Below are positions 1-11,216 of a DNA stretch of 64,000 nucleotides, in pieces (position 1 is the first letter of the stretch; each line of letters begins with the position of its first letter). Below the pieces are notes generated by a model. That model did no database searches. It was not told the origin of the DNA and was given only the letters and a program-made list of their open reading frames with translations. Source of the DNA: Triticum aestivum (Eukaryota > Streptophyta > Magnoliopsida > Poales > Poaceae); the NCBI RefSeq assembly GCF_018294505.1, contig NC_057809.1:137180979-137244978 (forward strand). Direction: 5' to 3'. Both the position numbers and the translations under genes were made by a program.

Positions 1-1353
1 ATTTGAATGGAACTAACCCGGACTGACACTGTTTTCAGCAGAATTACCATGGTGTTATTTATGTGCAGAAACAAAAGTTCTCGGAATGACCTGAAACTTC
101 ACGGAACAACTTTTCGGAAAATATAAAAAATCCTTGCAAAAGATGAAGGCCAGGGGGGCCACCACCTGTCCACGAGGGTGGGGGCGCGCCTCCCCCCTAG
201 GGCGCGCCCCCCTACCTCGTGGGCCCCCTGGAGCTCCTCCGACCTCAACTCCAACTCTATATATTTGGTTTCGGAGAGAAAAAAATCAGAGAGAAGAATT
301 CATCGCGTTTTACGATACGGAGCCGCCGCCAAGCCCTAAAACCTCTCGGGAGGGCTGATCTAGAGTCTGTTCGGGGCTCCGGAGAGGGGAATCTGTCGCC
401 ATCGTCATCATCAACCATTCTCCATCACCAATTTCATGATGCTCACCGCCGTGCGTGAGTAATTCCATCGTAGGCTTGCTGGACGGTGATGGGTTGGATG
501 GGATCTATCATGTAATCGAGTTAGTTTTGTTAGGGTTTGATCCCTAGTATCCACTATGTTCTGAGATTGATGTTGCTATGACTTTGCTATGCTTAATGCT
601 TGTCACTAGGGCCCGAGTGCCATGATTTCAGATTTGAACCTATTATGTTTTCATCAATATATGAGAGTTCTTGATCCTATCTTGCAAGTCTATAGTCACC
701 CATTATGTGTTATGATCCGTTAACCCCGAAGTGACAATAATCGGGATACTTAGCGGTGATGACCGTAGTTTGAGGAGTTCATGTATTCACTATGTGTTAA
801 TGCTTTGTTCCGGTACTCTATTAAAAGGAGGCCTTAATATCCCTTAGTTTCCGTAAGGACCCCGCTGCAACGGGAGGGTAGGACAAAAGATGGCATGCAA
901 GTTCTTTTCCATAAGAACGTATGACTATATTCAGAATACATGCCTACATTACATTGATGAACTGGAGCTAATTCTGTGTCACCCTAGGTTATGATTGTTA
1001 CCTGATGAACCGCATCCGGCATAATTCTCCATCACCGATCCATTGCCTACGAGCTTTCCATATATTGTTCTTCGCTTATTTACTTTTCCGTTGCTATTGC
1101 TATCATCACTACAAAATACCAAAAACATTACTTTTACTACTGTTACCTTTTGCTACTGTTACCACTACTATCATATTACTTTGCTACTAAACACTTTGCT
1201 GCAGATACTAAGTTTCCAGGTGTGGTTGAATTGACAACTCAGTTGCTAATACTTGAGAATATTCTTTGGCTCCCCTTGCGTCGAATCAATAAATTTGGGT
1301 TGAATACTCTACCCTCGAAAACTGTTGCGATCCCCAATACTTGTGGGTTATCA
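1..1353 (+). mobile_element. Gypsy LTR (family 1), left end outside window
   Basis: Long terminal repeat of a Triticeae Gypsy element, read on +. It holds a GC-rich promoter block with inverted GGCGCGCC motifs (about 165-215), a TATA box (CTCTATATATTT near 255) and transcribed leader, and ends in GTGGGTTATCA at 1353. It opens partway into the LTR, so the TG start lies left of the window. The sequence after the end (CTTGTTGGGAG) is not a primer-binding site; this is either a solo LTR or the 3' LTR of an element to the left. Halves of the same LTR family form the inverted repeat at 13791-14792. Confidence 0.85.
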
Positions 1354-4093
1354 CTTGTTGGGAGACAACCCAATATTTTCCTTGATGTTATTTAATAAAT
1401 AATTTATCTAGCCTCTGTTTTGGTTGTGTTTTTGTGTTTAATTAGTGTTTGTGCCAAGTAGAACCATTGGGAAGACTTGGGGAAAGTCTTTTTAATCTTG
1501 CTGTAAAAAACAGAAACTTTAGCGCTCACAAGAATTGCTACCATTTTTATTTGGAAAGTGATATTTAGTTAATTCTTTTTGAATATGACTAATAGATAAA
1601 TTCCTCATGTCCAGCAATTTATTTTAGAATTTTTGGGGTTCCAGATCTTGCGTTAGCTACAGATTACTACAGACTGTTCTGTTTTTGACAGATTCTGTTT
1701 TTTGTGTGTTGTTTGCTTATTTTGATGAATCTATGGCTAGTAAAATAGTTTATAAACCATAGAGAAGTTGGAATACAGTAGGTTTAACACCAATATAAAT
1801 AAATAATGAGTTCATTACAGTACCTTGAAGTTGTGTTTTGTTTTCTTTCGCTAACGGAGGTCACGAGATTTTCTACTTTAAGTTTTGTGTCGTGAAGTTT
1901 TCAAGTTTTGGGTAAAGATTTGATGGATTATGGAACAAGGAGTGGCAAGAGCCTAAGCTTGGGATGCCCATGGCACCCCAAGATAATCTAAGGAAACCTA
2001 AAATCCAAAGCTTGGGGATGCCCCGGAAGGCATCCCCTCTTTCGTCTACTTCTATCGGTAACTTTACTTGGAGCTATATTTTTATTTACCACATGATATG
2101 TGTTTTGCTTGGAGCGTCTTGTATTATTTGAGTCTTTATTTGTTAGTTTTCCACAATAATCCTTGCTGTACACACCTTTTGAGAGAGACACACATGATCC
2201 GGAAATTGTTAGAATACTCTATGTGCTTCACTTATATCTTTTGAGTTATATAGTTTTTGCTTTAGTGCTTCACTTATATCTTTTAGAGCACGTTGGTGTA
2301 TTTGTTTTATAGAGATCATTGTTCTCTCATGCTTCACTTAGATTATTTTGAGAGTCCTACAAAACAGCGTGGTAAATTGCTTTAATTATGTTAGGCATTC
2401 AAGATTAATAATAAAATTTTCTTATGAGTGTGTTGAATACTATGAGAAGTTTGATACTTGATAATTGTTTTGAGATATGGAAATGGTGACATTAGAGTCA
2501 TGCTAGTTGAGTAGCTGTGAATTTGATAAATACTCGTGTTAAAGTTTGTGATTCCCGTAGCATGCACGTATGGTGAACCGTTATGTTATGAAGTCGGAGC
2601 ATGATTTATTTATTGATTGTCTTCCTTATGAGTGGCGGTCGGGGATGAGCGATGGTCTTTTCCTACCAATCTATCCCCCTAGGAGCATGCGCATAATACT
2701 TTGCTTTGATAACTTGTAGATTTTTGCAATAAGTATATGAGTTCTTTATGACTAATGTTGAGTCCATGGATCATACGCACTCTCACCCTTCCACCATTGC
2801 TAGCCTCTCTAATACCGTGCACCTTTCGCCGGTATCATACACCCACCATATACCTTCTTCAAAACAGCCACCATAGCTACCTATCATGGCATTTCCATAG
2901 CCATTTCGAGATATATTGCCATGCAACTTGCCACCATTCCGTTTATTATGACACGCTCCATCATTGTCATATTGCTTCGCATGATCATGTAGTTGACATT
3001 GTATTTGTGGCAAAGCCACCGTTCATAATTGTTTCATACATGTCACTCTTGATTCATTGCATATCCCGGTACACCGCCGGAGGCATTCACATAGAGTCAT
3101 ATTTTGGTCTAAGTGTTGAGTTGTAATTGTTGAGTTGTAAGTAAATAAAAAAGTGTGATGATCATCATTTTTAGAGCATTGTCCCAAGTGAGGAAAGGAT
3201 GATGGAGACTATGATTCCCCCACAAGTAAGGATGAGACTCCGGACTAAAAAAAAGAGGCCATAAAGAAGAGAGAAAAGGCCCAAATAAAACAAATGAGAG
3301 AAAAAGAGAGAAGGGACAATGCTACTATCCTTTTACCACACTTGTGCTTCAAAGTAGCATCATGATCTTCATGATAGAGAGTCTCCTATGTTATCACTTT
3401 CATATACTGGTGGGAACTATTCATTATAGAACTTGGCTTGTATATTCCAATGATGGGCTTCCTTAAAATGCCCTAGGTCTTCGTGAGCAAGCGAGTTGGA
3501 TGCACACCCACTTAGTTCTTTTTGTTGAGCTTTCATATACTTATAGCTCTAGTGCATCCGTTGCATGGTAATGCCTACTCACTCACATTGATATCTATTA
3601 ATGGGCATCTCCATAGCCCGTTGATACACCTAGTTGATGTGAGACTATCTTCTCCTTTTTGTCTTCTCTACAACCACCATTCTATTCCGCATAGTGCTAT
3701 GTCCATGGCTCACGCTCATGTATTGCGTGAAGATTGAAAAAGTTTGAGAACACCAAAAGTATGAAACAATTGCTTGGCTTGTCATCGGGGTTGTGCATGA
3801 TTTAAATAGTTTGTGTGGTGAAGATGGAGCATAGCCAGACTATATAATTTTGTAGGGATAACTTTCTTTGGCCATGTTATTTTGAAGAGACATAATTGCT
3901 TAGTTAGCATGCTTGAAGTATTATTATTTCTATGTCAATATTGAACTTTTCTCTTGAATCTTTCGGATCTGAATATTCATACCACAATTAAGAGAATTAC
4001 ATTGAAATTATGCCAAGTAGCATTCCACATCTAAAATTCTGTTTTTATCATTTACATACTCGAGGACGAGCAGGAATCAAGCTTGGGGATGCT
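1354..4093 (+). mobile_element. Gypsy 3' internal region, non-coding
   Basis: This 2.7-kb stretch has no credible reading frame; short ORFs here lack domains and conserved starts. It is AT-rich untranslated DNA ending in a purine-rich tract directly before the LTR at 4094 (AAGCTTGGGGATGCT), the layout expected of an Athila-lineage 3' internal region and polypurine tract. The family-1 LTR to the left abuts it abruptly and probably inserted here. The pol part of this element would be left of the window. Confidence 0.7.
4079..4093 (+). other. Polypurine tract of the 4094 LTR
   Basis: The purine-rich AAGCTTGGGGATGCT lies immediately before the TGATACG start of the LTR. This is the position where plus-strand DNA synthesis is primed in LTR retrotransposons. 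The base identity is seen; the role is inferred from position. Confidence 0.7.
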
Positions 4094-5657
4094 TGATACG
4101 TCTCCAACGTATCTATAATTTTTGATTGTTCCATGCTATATTATATCCTGTTTTGGACATTATTGGGCTTTATTATACACTTTTATATTATTTTTGGGAC
4201 TAACCTATTAACGGGAGGCCCAGCCCAGAATTGTTGTTTTTGCCTATTTCAGAGTTTTGCAGAAAAAGAATATCAAACGGAGTCTAAACGGAATGAAACC
4301 TTCGGGAACGTGATTTTCGGAACGAACATGATCTAGAGGACTTGGACCCTACGTCAAGCAATCAACCAGGAAGGCACGAGGTAGGGGGCGCGCCCTCCAC
4401 CCTCATGGGGCCCACGTTGCTCCACCGACGTACTCCTTCCTCCTATATATACCTACATACCCCCAAACTACCAGATACGGAGCCAAAACCCTAATTCCAC
4501 CGTCGTAACTTTCTGTATCTACGAGATCCCATCTCGGGGCCTTTTCCGGAGCTCCACCGAAGGGGGTATCGATCACGAAGGGCTTCTAAATCAACCCCAT
4601 AGCCTCTCCAATGAAGTGTGAGTAGTTTACTTCAGACCTACGGGTCCATAGTTATTAGCTAGATGGCTTCTTCTCTCTTTTTGGATCTCAATACAAAGTT
4701 CTCCCCCTCTCTTGTGGAGATCTATTCGATGTAATCTTCTTTTGCGGTGTGTTTGTTGAGACCGATGAATTGTGGGTTTATGATCAAGTTTATCTATGAA
4801 CAATATTTGAATCTTCTCTGAATTCTTTTATGTATGATTGGTTATCTTTGTAAGTCTCTTCGAATTATCAGTTTGGTTTGGCCTACTAGATTGATCTTTC
4901 TTGCAATGGGAGAAGTGCTTAGCTTTGGGTTCAATCTTGTGGTGTCCTTTCCCAGTGACAGTAGGGGCAGCAAGGCACGTATTGTATTGTTGCCATCGAG
5001 GATAACAAGATGGGGTTTATATCATATTGCATGAGTTTATCCCTCTACATCATGTCATCTTGCTTAAATCGTTACTCTGTTCTCTTGAACTTAATACTCT
5101 AGATGCATGCTGGATAGCGGTCGATGTGTGGAGTAATAGTAGTAGATGCAGGCAGGAGCCGGTCTACTTGTCTCAGACGTGATGCCTATATACATGATCA
5201 TACCTAGATATTCTCATAACTATGCTCAATTCTGTCAATTGCTCAACAGTAATTTGTTTACCCACCGTAATACTTATGCTCTCGAGAGAAGCCTCTAGTG
5301 AAACCTATGGCCCCTGGGTCTATTTTCCATCATATTAATCTTCCAATACTTAGTTATTTCCTTTGCCATTTATTTTACTTGCGTCTTTATTTCTCTTTAT
5401 CATAAAAATACCAAAAATACTATCTTATCATATCTATCAGATCTCACTCTCGTAGGTGACCGTGAAGGGATTGACAACCCCTTTATTGCGTTGGTTGCAA
5501 GGAGTTTATTTGTTTGTGTAGGTGCGAGGGACTCGTGCGTAGCCTCCTACTGGATTGATACCTTTGTTCTCAAAAACTGAGGGACATACTTACGCTACTC
5601 TGCTGCATCACCCTTTCCTCTTCAAGGGAAAACCAACGCAGTGCTCAAGAGGTAGCA
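4094..5657 (+). mobile_element. Gypsy 3' LTR, Athila lineage
   Basis: A complete 1,564-bp LTR from TGATACGTCTCC to CAAGAGGTAGCA. It has a GC-rich promoter block (about 4380-4420), a TATA box (CCTATATATACC near 4442) and a long R/U5 leader. It is the same family as the minus-strand LTR split across 15618-32148. With the polypurine tract before it, it is the 3' LTR of a plus-strand element whose body extends left. To its right the sequence switches to a minus-strand Gypsy 3' region, so the element inserted there; the expected 5-bp target duplicate (GATGG) would lie outside the window. Confidence 0.85.
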
Positions 5658-7479
5658 GATGGTATCTCGCTAGCCCTTTCTGAGACTCCAAAACATAAAT
5701 GCAGAGCACCTCTGAAGTTCAAGGACTGACTAAACATTGTAATTCATGGTAAAAGAGATCCAATCACAATCATGCTCAATGTAAACTAATAGTAATGCAT
5801 GCAAATGACAGCGGTGCTCTCCAACTGGTGCTCTTTAATAAGAGGATGATGACTCAACATAAAAGTATATAGATAGGCCCTTCGCAGAGGGAAGCAGGGA
5901 TTTGTAGAGGTGCCATAGCTCGATTTTTGAAATAGAGATGAATAATATTTTGAGTGGTATACTTTCATTGTCAACATAACAACCGAGAGATTTCGATATC
6001 TTCCATGCTACACACATAATTGGCGGTTCCCAAACAGAATGGTAAAGTTTATACTCCCCCACCACCAACAAACATCAATCCATGGCTTGTCCGAAACAAC
6101 GGGTGCCTCCAACCAACAACTATCCTGGGGGAATTTTGTTTGCAATTATTTTAATTTAAGCATGGGATTGGGCATCCCGGTAACCAGCCATTTTCTCGTG
6201 AATGAGGAGCGGAGTCCACTGCTCTTGAGAATAACCCGCCTAGCATGGAAGATATAGACAACCCTAGTTGATACATGAGCTATTCGAGCATGCAAAGCAG
6301 AATTTCATTTGAAGGTTTAGAGTTTGGCACATACAAATTTACTTGGAACGGCAGGTAGATACCGCATATAGGAAGGTATGGTGGACTCATATGGAATAAC
6401 TTTTGGGGCTTATTGAAGTGGATGCACAAGCAGTATTCCCGCTTAGTACAAGTGAAGGCTAGAAAGAGACTGGGAACCGACCAGCTAGAGAGCGACAACA
6501 GTCATGAACATGCATTAAAATTAATCAACACTGAGTGCAGGCATGAGTAGGATATAATTCAACATGAACATAAATATCATGGAGGCTATGTTGATTTTGC
6601 TTCAACTACATGCACGAACATGTGCCAAGTCAGGCCACTCGAATCGTTCAAAGAAGGATACCACCCTATCATACCACATCACAACTATTTCAATAGCATG
6701 TTGGCACGCAAGGTAAACCATTATAAACTCCTAGCTAATTAAGCATGGCATGAGCAATTATAATCTCTAATTGTCATTGCAAACATGTTTCATTCATAAT
6801 AGGCTGAATTAGGAATGATGAACTAATCATATTTACAAAAACAAGATAGGTCCAGTTCGTACCAACTTCTCTCATCTCAATCAGTCCATCATATATCGTC
6901 ATTATTGCCTTTCACTTGCACGACTGAACGGTGTGGATAATAATAATAGCGCACGTGCATTGGACTAAGGTGGAATCTGCAAGCATTCAATATAAGGGAG
7001 AAGACAAGGTAATATGGGCTCTTGGTTAGATCAACAATAATGCATATGAGAGCCACTCAACATTTTCATCAAGGTCTTTCCCTCTCGACCCCCAAAGAAA
7101 AGAAAAGAAACAAAACTATTTACACGGGAAAGCTCCCAACAAGCAAAAGAAGAACGAGAAATCTTTTGGGGTTTTCTTTTAATTATTAATACTACAGGCA
7201 TGAAAAAGTAAATTGGCTAAAAGCTACAACTAATTTTTTTGTGTTTTTCTTAAGGTTTTTCAAACACACAAAAAGAATGCTTAAAAAGAAATTGAACTAT
7301 CATGGATGATACAATGAAAAAGTATGAGCACCGAAAACTGAAATGAGTGTGTGAACATGAATGTAATGTCGGTGAGGAATACGTACTCCCCCAAGCTTAG
7401 GCTTTTGGCCTAAGTTGGTCTATGTCCACGGCTCAAAGCCGCCCTCTCCGGTGTACGGAGGAGCGTCCTCTGGGTGCCA
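5658..7479 (-). mobile_element. Gypsy 3' untranslated internal region (minus)
   Basis: Non-coding 3' part of a minus-strand Athila-type element, between the ORF1-like gene at 7480 and the inserted LTR at 4094-5657. Read on minus it contains a CTTGGGGGAG tract near 7390 of the kind found close to 3' ends in this lineage. The short ORFs inside show no domain. The element's own 3' LTR is not in the window. Confidence 0.6.
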
Positions 7480-8502
7480 CTAGTTGGCGATCTCCTCCGA
7501 ATCCCACTGATAAATAGACTGACGGTAAGGATCAAGTGGTGGCTCTGGCTCAGGCTCTGGAGCTGATGTCAAGCTCCAGTATGCATGAACGGCCTCTCGC
7601 AAAACAAGATATGTGCCTGAAAATATGTTAAACAAAGAGGGAGCAGGCAAGGTAATAATATCAAAGTAATTTTTATCAAATATCAATCTATATTTAAGCA
7701 TCTTCTTCTTATCCTTAACAATAAAATCATGTGCTACCATACTCTTGTAATCTAGAAAAATAGGGGGCAGCAACTTTTCCTCTTTCTCATAATGCCTAAT
7801 AGGTATGTGAAAGTGTTCAGCAAGGCGCGAGGCAAAGATGCCTCCAAAGACGGGACCCTTTGTTCGGTTTAGATTTAATCGTTTAGCAGCAATAGCGCCT
7901 AAACTGAAAGTGGTATCACGAAACAAAGCATGGCGCAAAATAACAATATCCGGGGCACTAAGATTTCCACTGTTCCCGTGACCAATTAAGCATCTACTAG
8001 CAAATATTGCAAAGTAACGTAGAACAAGAAAATGTATGCTAGTAATTCTTGCATCGGAAACCTTCCTCGTTTCCCCTACAGCAATCATATCAATAAATCC
8101 CTCCACATCATTACGATGTGGTTCCTCTATGCTGCCCTCAAAGGGTATCTTACAGACCCGACAAAAATCATAAAGTGACATCTCCTTAACCTCATCATAT
8201 AAATGAAAGTCCACTGAAGGTGGTGATTTCTTAGCATGAAAGTGAAAATTTTGCACGAAAATATTAGTGAGGAGGAGATATTGTTCACGCTGGTGGCGGA
8301 GGAAGTCGACGAGGCCTGCATTCTCAGCCAAATAATAAAAGTCCTCATAAATCCCGGCTGCTCTCAAGAACTCGTCATAAGGCCATTCGCACGGCCGAAC
8401 CTCCGCAGTGCGAGGGAGATTATATTTGGGCTTCTTATTCTCTTCACTTTGCTTATCCTTCGAGCTTTGGCTCGAAGAGCCCCTCAACAATCTCTTCATC
8501 AT
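7480..8502 (-). CDS. Athila-type retrotransposon ORF1-like protein
   Basis: An intact 340-codon frame with ATG ATG start and a normal stop. The N-terminus is short, basic and Ser/Lys-rich (MMKRLLRGSSS); a globular middle begins near residue 37 with WPYDEFLRAAGIYEDF; the C-terminus holds an acidic Pro-Glu run (EPEPEPP) near residue 317. The overall look matches the plant 'Arabidopsis retrotransposon ORF-1' type protein of Athila Gypsy elements, whose role is unsettled. I see no RT, integrase or protease motif, and no clear signal peptide or membrane segment. An intron-like segment ends six bases before the start codon, suggesting expression from a spliced or subgenomic RNA. That it is uninterrupted while the same element's gag-protease frame is broken is notable. 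Family assignment is from memory. Confidence 0.7.
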   Translation of the reverse strand: MMKRLLRGSSSQSSKDKQSEENKKPKYNLPRTAEVRPCEWPYDEFLRAAGIYEDFYYLAENAGLVDFLRHQREQYLLLTNIFVQNFHFHAKKSPPSVDFHLYDEVKEMSLYDFCRVCKIPFEGSIEEPHRNDVEGFIDMIAVGETRKVSDARITSIHFLVLRYFAIFASRCLIGHGNSGNLSAPDIVILRHALFRDTTFSLGAIAAKRLNLNRTKGPVFGGIFASRLAEHFHIPIRHYEKEEKLLPPIFLDYKSMVAHDFIVKDKKKMLKYRLIFDKNYFDIITLPAPSLFNIFSGTYLVLREAVHAYWSLTSAPEPEPEPPLDPYRQSIYQWDSEEIAN

Positions 8503-8507
8503 TTCCT

Positions 8508-8740
8508 CTGAAAGTTTTTTGGAAAAAAATTAGTAACTCAAAATAAAAGTGAACCAAACTCAACAAGATTGATAGCAACTACTCCCACAAGTGCCTAGAG
8601 GCCATATCATGCAATAAAACTATTTTTTACCACATAAATTTGACATGCAAGCTAAAGAACAGGGTCACCTAAGCAGCAAAAATTTGCAATAAATAAAGCA
8701 CTAGAACAAAACCTAATTGGTCATTGGAGGAGTTACATAC
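8508..8740 (-). other. Candidate leader intron before the ORF1-like gene
   Basis: On minus, a donor-like TTTG|GTATGTAACT at 8740 and an acceptor-like AAAAAACTTTCAG ending at 8508 bound 233 nt of T-rich sequence. The acceptor sits directly upstream of the ORF start at 8502. Splice sites are seen; use is inferred. Confidence 0.5.
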
Positions 8741-9461
8741 CAAAGAACAATCCCCCAAAGCAGTTTTGTGAATGGAGCTTTGAGCAAGGAGATCGAAAAT
8801 GGCAGCAAGATGAGCTAGAGCTTGGGTTTGATCTAGTGGGTGATTTTTTTCTGGAGGAAGACGAAGTGTGTGGGTGCTGGAATAAGTGGAGGGGGGCCAC
8901 GTGGGGTCCACAAGACAGGGGCGCGCCCCAGGGGGTGGGCGCGCCCTGGACCCTCATGGCCAGGTGGTGGCTCCCCCTAGTGTGTTCTTAGTGCCAATAA
9001 TTCTTAAATAATCTAGAAAAAATCACATTTCGTTTTCAGGGCATTTGGAGAACTTTTATTTTTCAGGGTATTTTTTATTGCAAGGATAATTCAAAAACAG
9101 ACAGAAAATACTATTTTTGCTATATTTAATCTAAATAACAGAAAATAAAAGGAGGGTACAGAGAGTTTTGCTTTCTAACTTCGTCCATCTCATGCTCATC
9201 AAAAGGAATCCACTAACAAGGTTGATCAAGTCTTGTTAACAAACTCTTTTCGAATAACATGAAACCGAAGAATTTTCGAATAACACTAGGTTACCTCAAC
9301 GGGGATATGCACATCCCCAATAATAAGAATATCATATTTCTTCTTGACAGTAGGAAGAGGAAATTCAAAACCTCCAATAATAATCATTGGCATTTTTCCA
9401 ATATAATTGATACTGTGGACTTGAGGTTGTTTCCTTGGAAACTGTACCGTATGCTCATTAT
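8741..9461 (-). promoter_or_regulatory. Internal promoter-like region of the minus Gypsy element
   Basis: Non-coding sequence between the protease end and the ORF1-like gene. At 8905-8960 it carries the GC-rich block with opposed GGCGCGCC motifs that also lies upstream of the TATA box in the LTRs of this window. Read on minus it is followed by a C/T-rich leader and the candidate intron. This suggests a second internal promoter for ORF1, but no strong TATA box is visible. A short remnant after the protease, 9290-9461, still reads as protein on minus. Confidence 0.4.
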
Positions 9462-11144
9462 TGATACATCTCCAGTGTATCTATAATTTTTTTATTGTTC
9501 CATGCTATTATATTATCAAGCTTGGATGTTTTATATGCATTTATATGCTATTTTATATGATTTTTGGGACTAACCTATTAACCTAGAGCCCAGTGCCAGT
9601 TTATGTTTTTTCATTGTTTTAGAGTATCATAGAAAAGGAAAATCAAATGGAGTCCAATTGACCTGAAACTTCACGGAACTTATTTTTGGACCAGAAGAAG
9701 CCCATGGAGTATCGGAGATGGACCAGGAGAGTCCCGGGCTGCCCACGAGGGTGGGGGGCGCGCCCACCCCCCTAGGCGCGCCCCCCTGTCTCGTGGACAG
9801 CCCGGAGATCCACTGACGCACTTCTTCCTCCTATATATACCCATATGCCCTAAAAACTTCGAGGAGCAGAATAGATCGGGAGTTCCGCCGCCAGAAGCCT
9901 CTGTAGTCACCGAAAACCAATCTAGACCCATTTTGGCACCCTGCCGGAGGGGGAATCCCTCTCTGGTGGCCATCTTCATCATCCCGGCGCTCTCCATGAC
10001 GAGGAGGGAGTAGTTCTCCCTCGGGGCTGAGGGTATGTACCAGTAGCTATGTGTTTGATCTCTCTCTCTCATGTTCTTGAGGTGGTATGATCTTGATGTA
10101 TCGCGAGCTTTGCTATTATAGTTGGATCTTATGATGTTTCTCCCCCTCTACTCTCTTGTAATGGATTGAGTTTTCCCTTTGAAGTTATCATATCGGATTG
10201 AGTCTTTAAGGATTTGAGAACACTTGATGTATGTCTTGCATGGGATACCCGTGGTGACATTGGGGTATTCTATTGATCCACTTGATGTATGCTTTGGTGA
10301 TCAACTTGCGGGTTCTGCCCATGAACCTATGCATAGGGGTTGGCACATGTTTTTGTCTCGACTCTTCGGTAGAAACTTTGGGGCACTCTTTGAAGTTCTT
10401 TGTGTTGGTTGAATAGATGAATCTGAGATTGTGTGATGCATATCGTATAATCATACCTACAGATACTTGAGGTGACATTGAAGTATCTAGGTGACATTAG
10501 GGTTTTGGTTGATTTGTGTCTTAAGGTGTTATTCTAGTACGAACTCTATGATAGATTGAACGAAAATAATAGATTCGTGTTATTTCACTAAGGACTCTTG
10601 AATAGATCGATCAGAAAGGATAACTTTGAGGTGGTTTTGTACCCTACCATAATCTCTTCATTTGTTCTCCGCTATTAGTGACTTTGGAGTGATTCTTTGT
10701 TGCATGTTGAGGGATAGTTATATGATCCAATTATGTTATTATTGTTGAGGGAACTTGCACTAGTGAAAGTATGAACCTTAGGCCTTGTTTCAACGCATTG
10801 CAATACCGTTTGTGGTCACTTTTATCATTAGTTACCTTGCTGTTTTTATATTTTCAGATTACAAAAACCTATATCTACTATCCATATTGCACTTGTATCA
10901 CCATCTCTTCGCTGAACTAGTGCACCTATACAATTTACCATTGTATTGGGTGTGTTGGGGACACAAGAGACTCTTTGTTATTTGGTTGCAGGGTTGCTTG
11001 AGAGAGACCATCTTCATCCTACACCTCCTACGGATTGATAAACCTTAGGTCATCCACTTGAGGGAAATTTGCTATTGTCCTACAAACCTCTGCACTTGGA
11101 GGCCCAACAACATCTACAAGAAGAAGGTTGTGTAGTAGACATCA
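9462..11144 (+). mobile_element. Solo LTR of a Gypsy element
   Basis: A 1,683-bp LTR from TGATACATCTCC to GTAGTAGACATCA with no internal domain on either side. The flanks ATTAT (9457-9461) and ATTAC (11145-11149) are a 5-bp target-site duplication with one later change. A GC-rich promoter block (9735-9795) and TATA box (CCTATATATACCC near 9831) are present. It splits the tail of the gag-protease frame of the minus-strand Gypsy. Solo LTRs arise by recombination between the two LTRs of a complete copy. Confidence 0.88.
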
Positions 11145-11216
11145 ATTACCATTAACATGAATTGTGACATTGCCTTTGTTGCAATAAATAACAGCCCCTG
11201 CAGTATTCAAAAAGGG

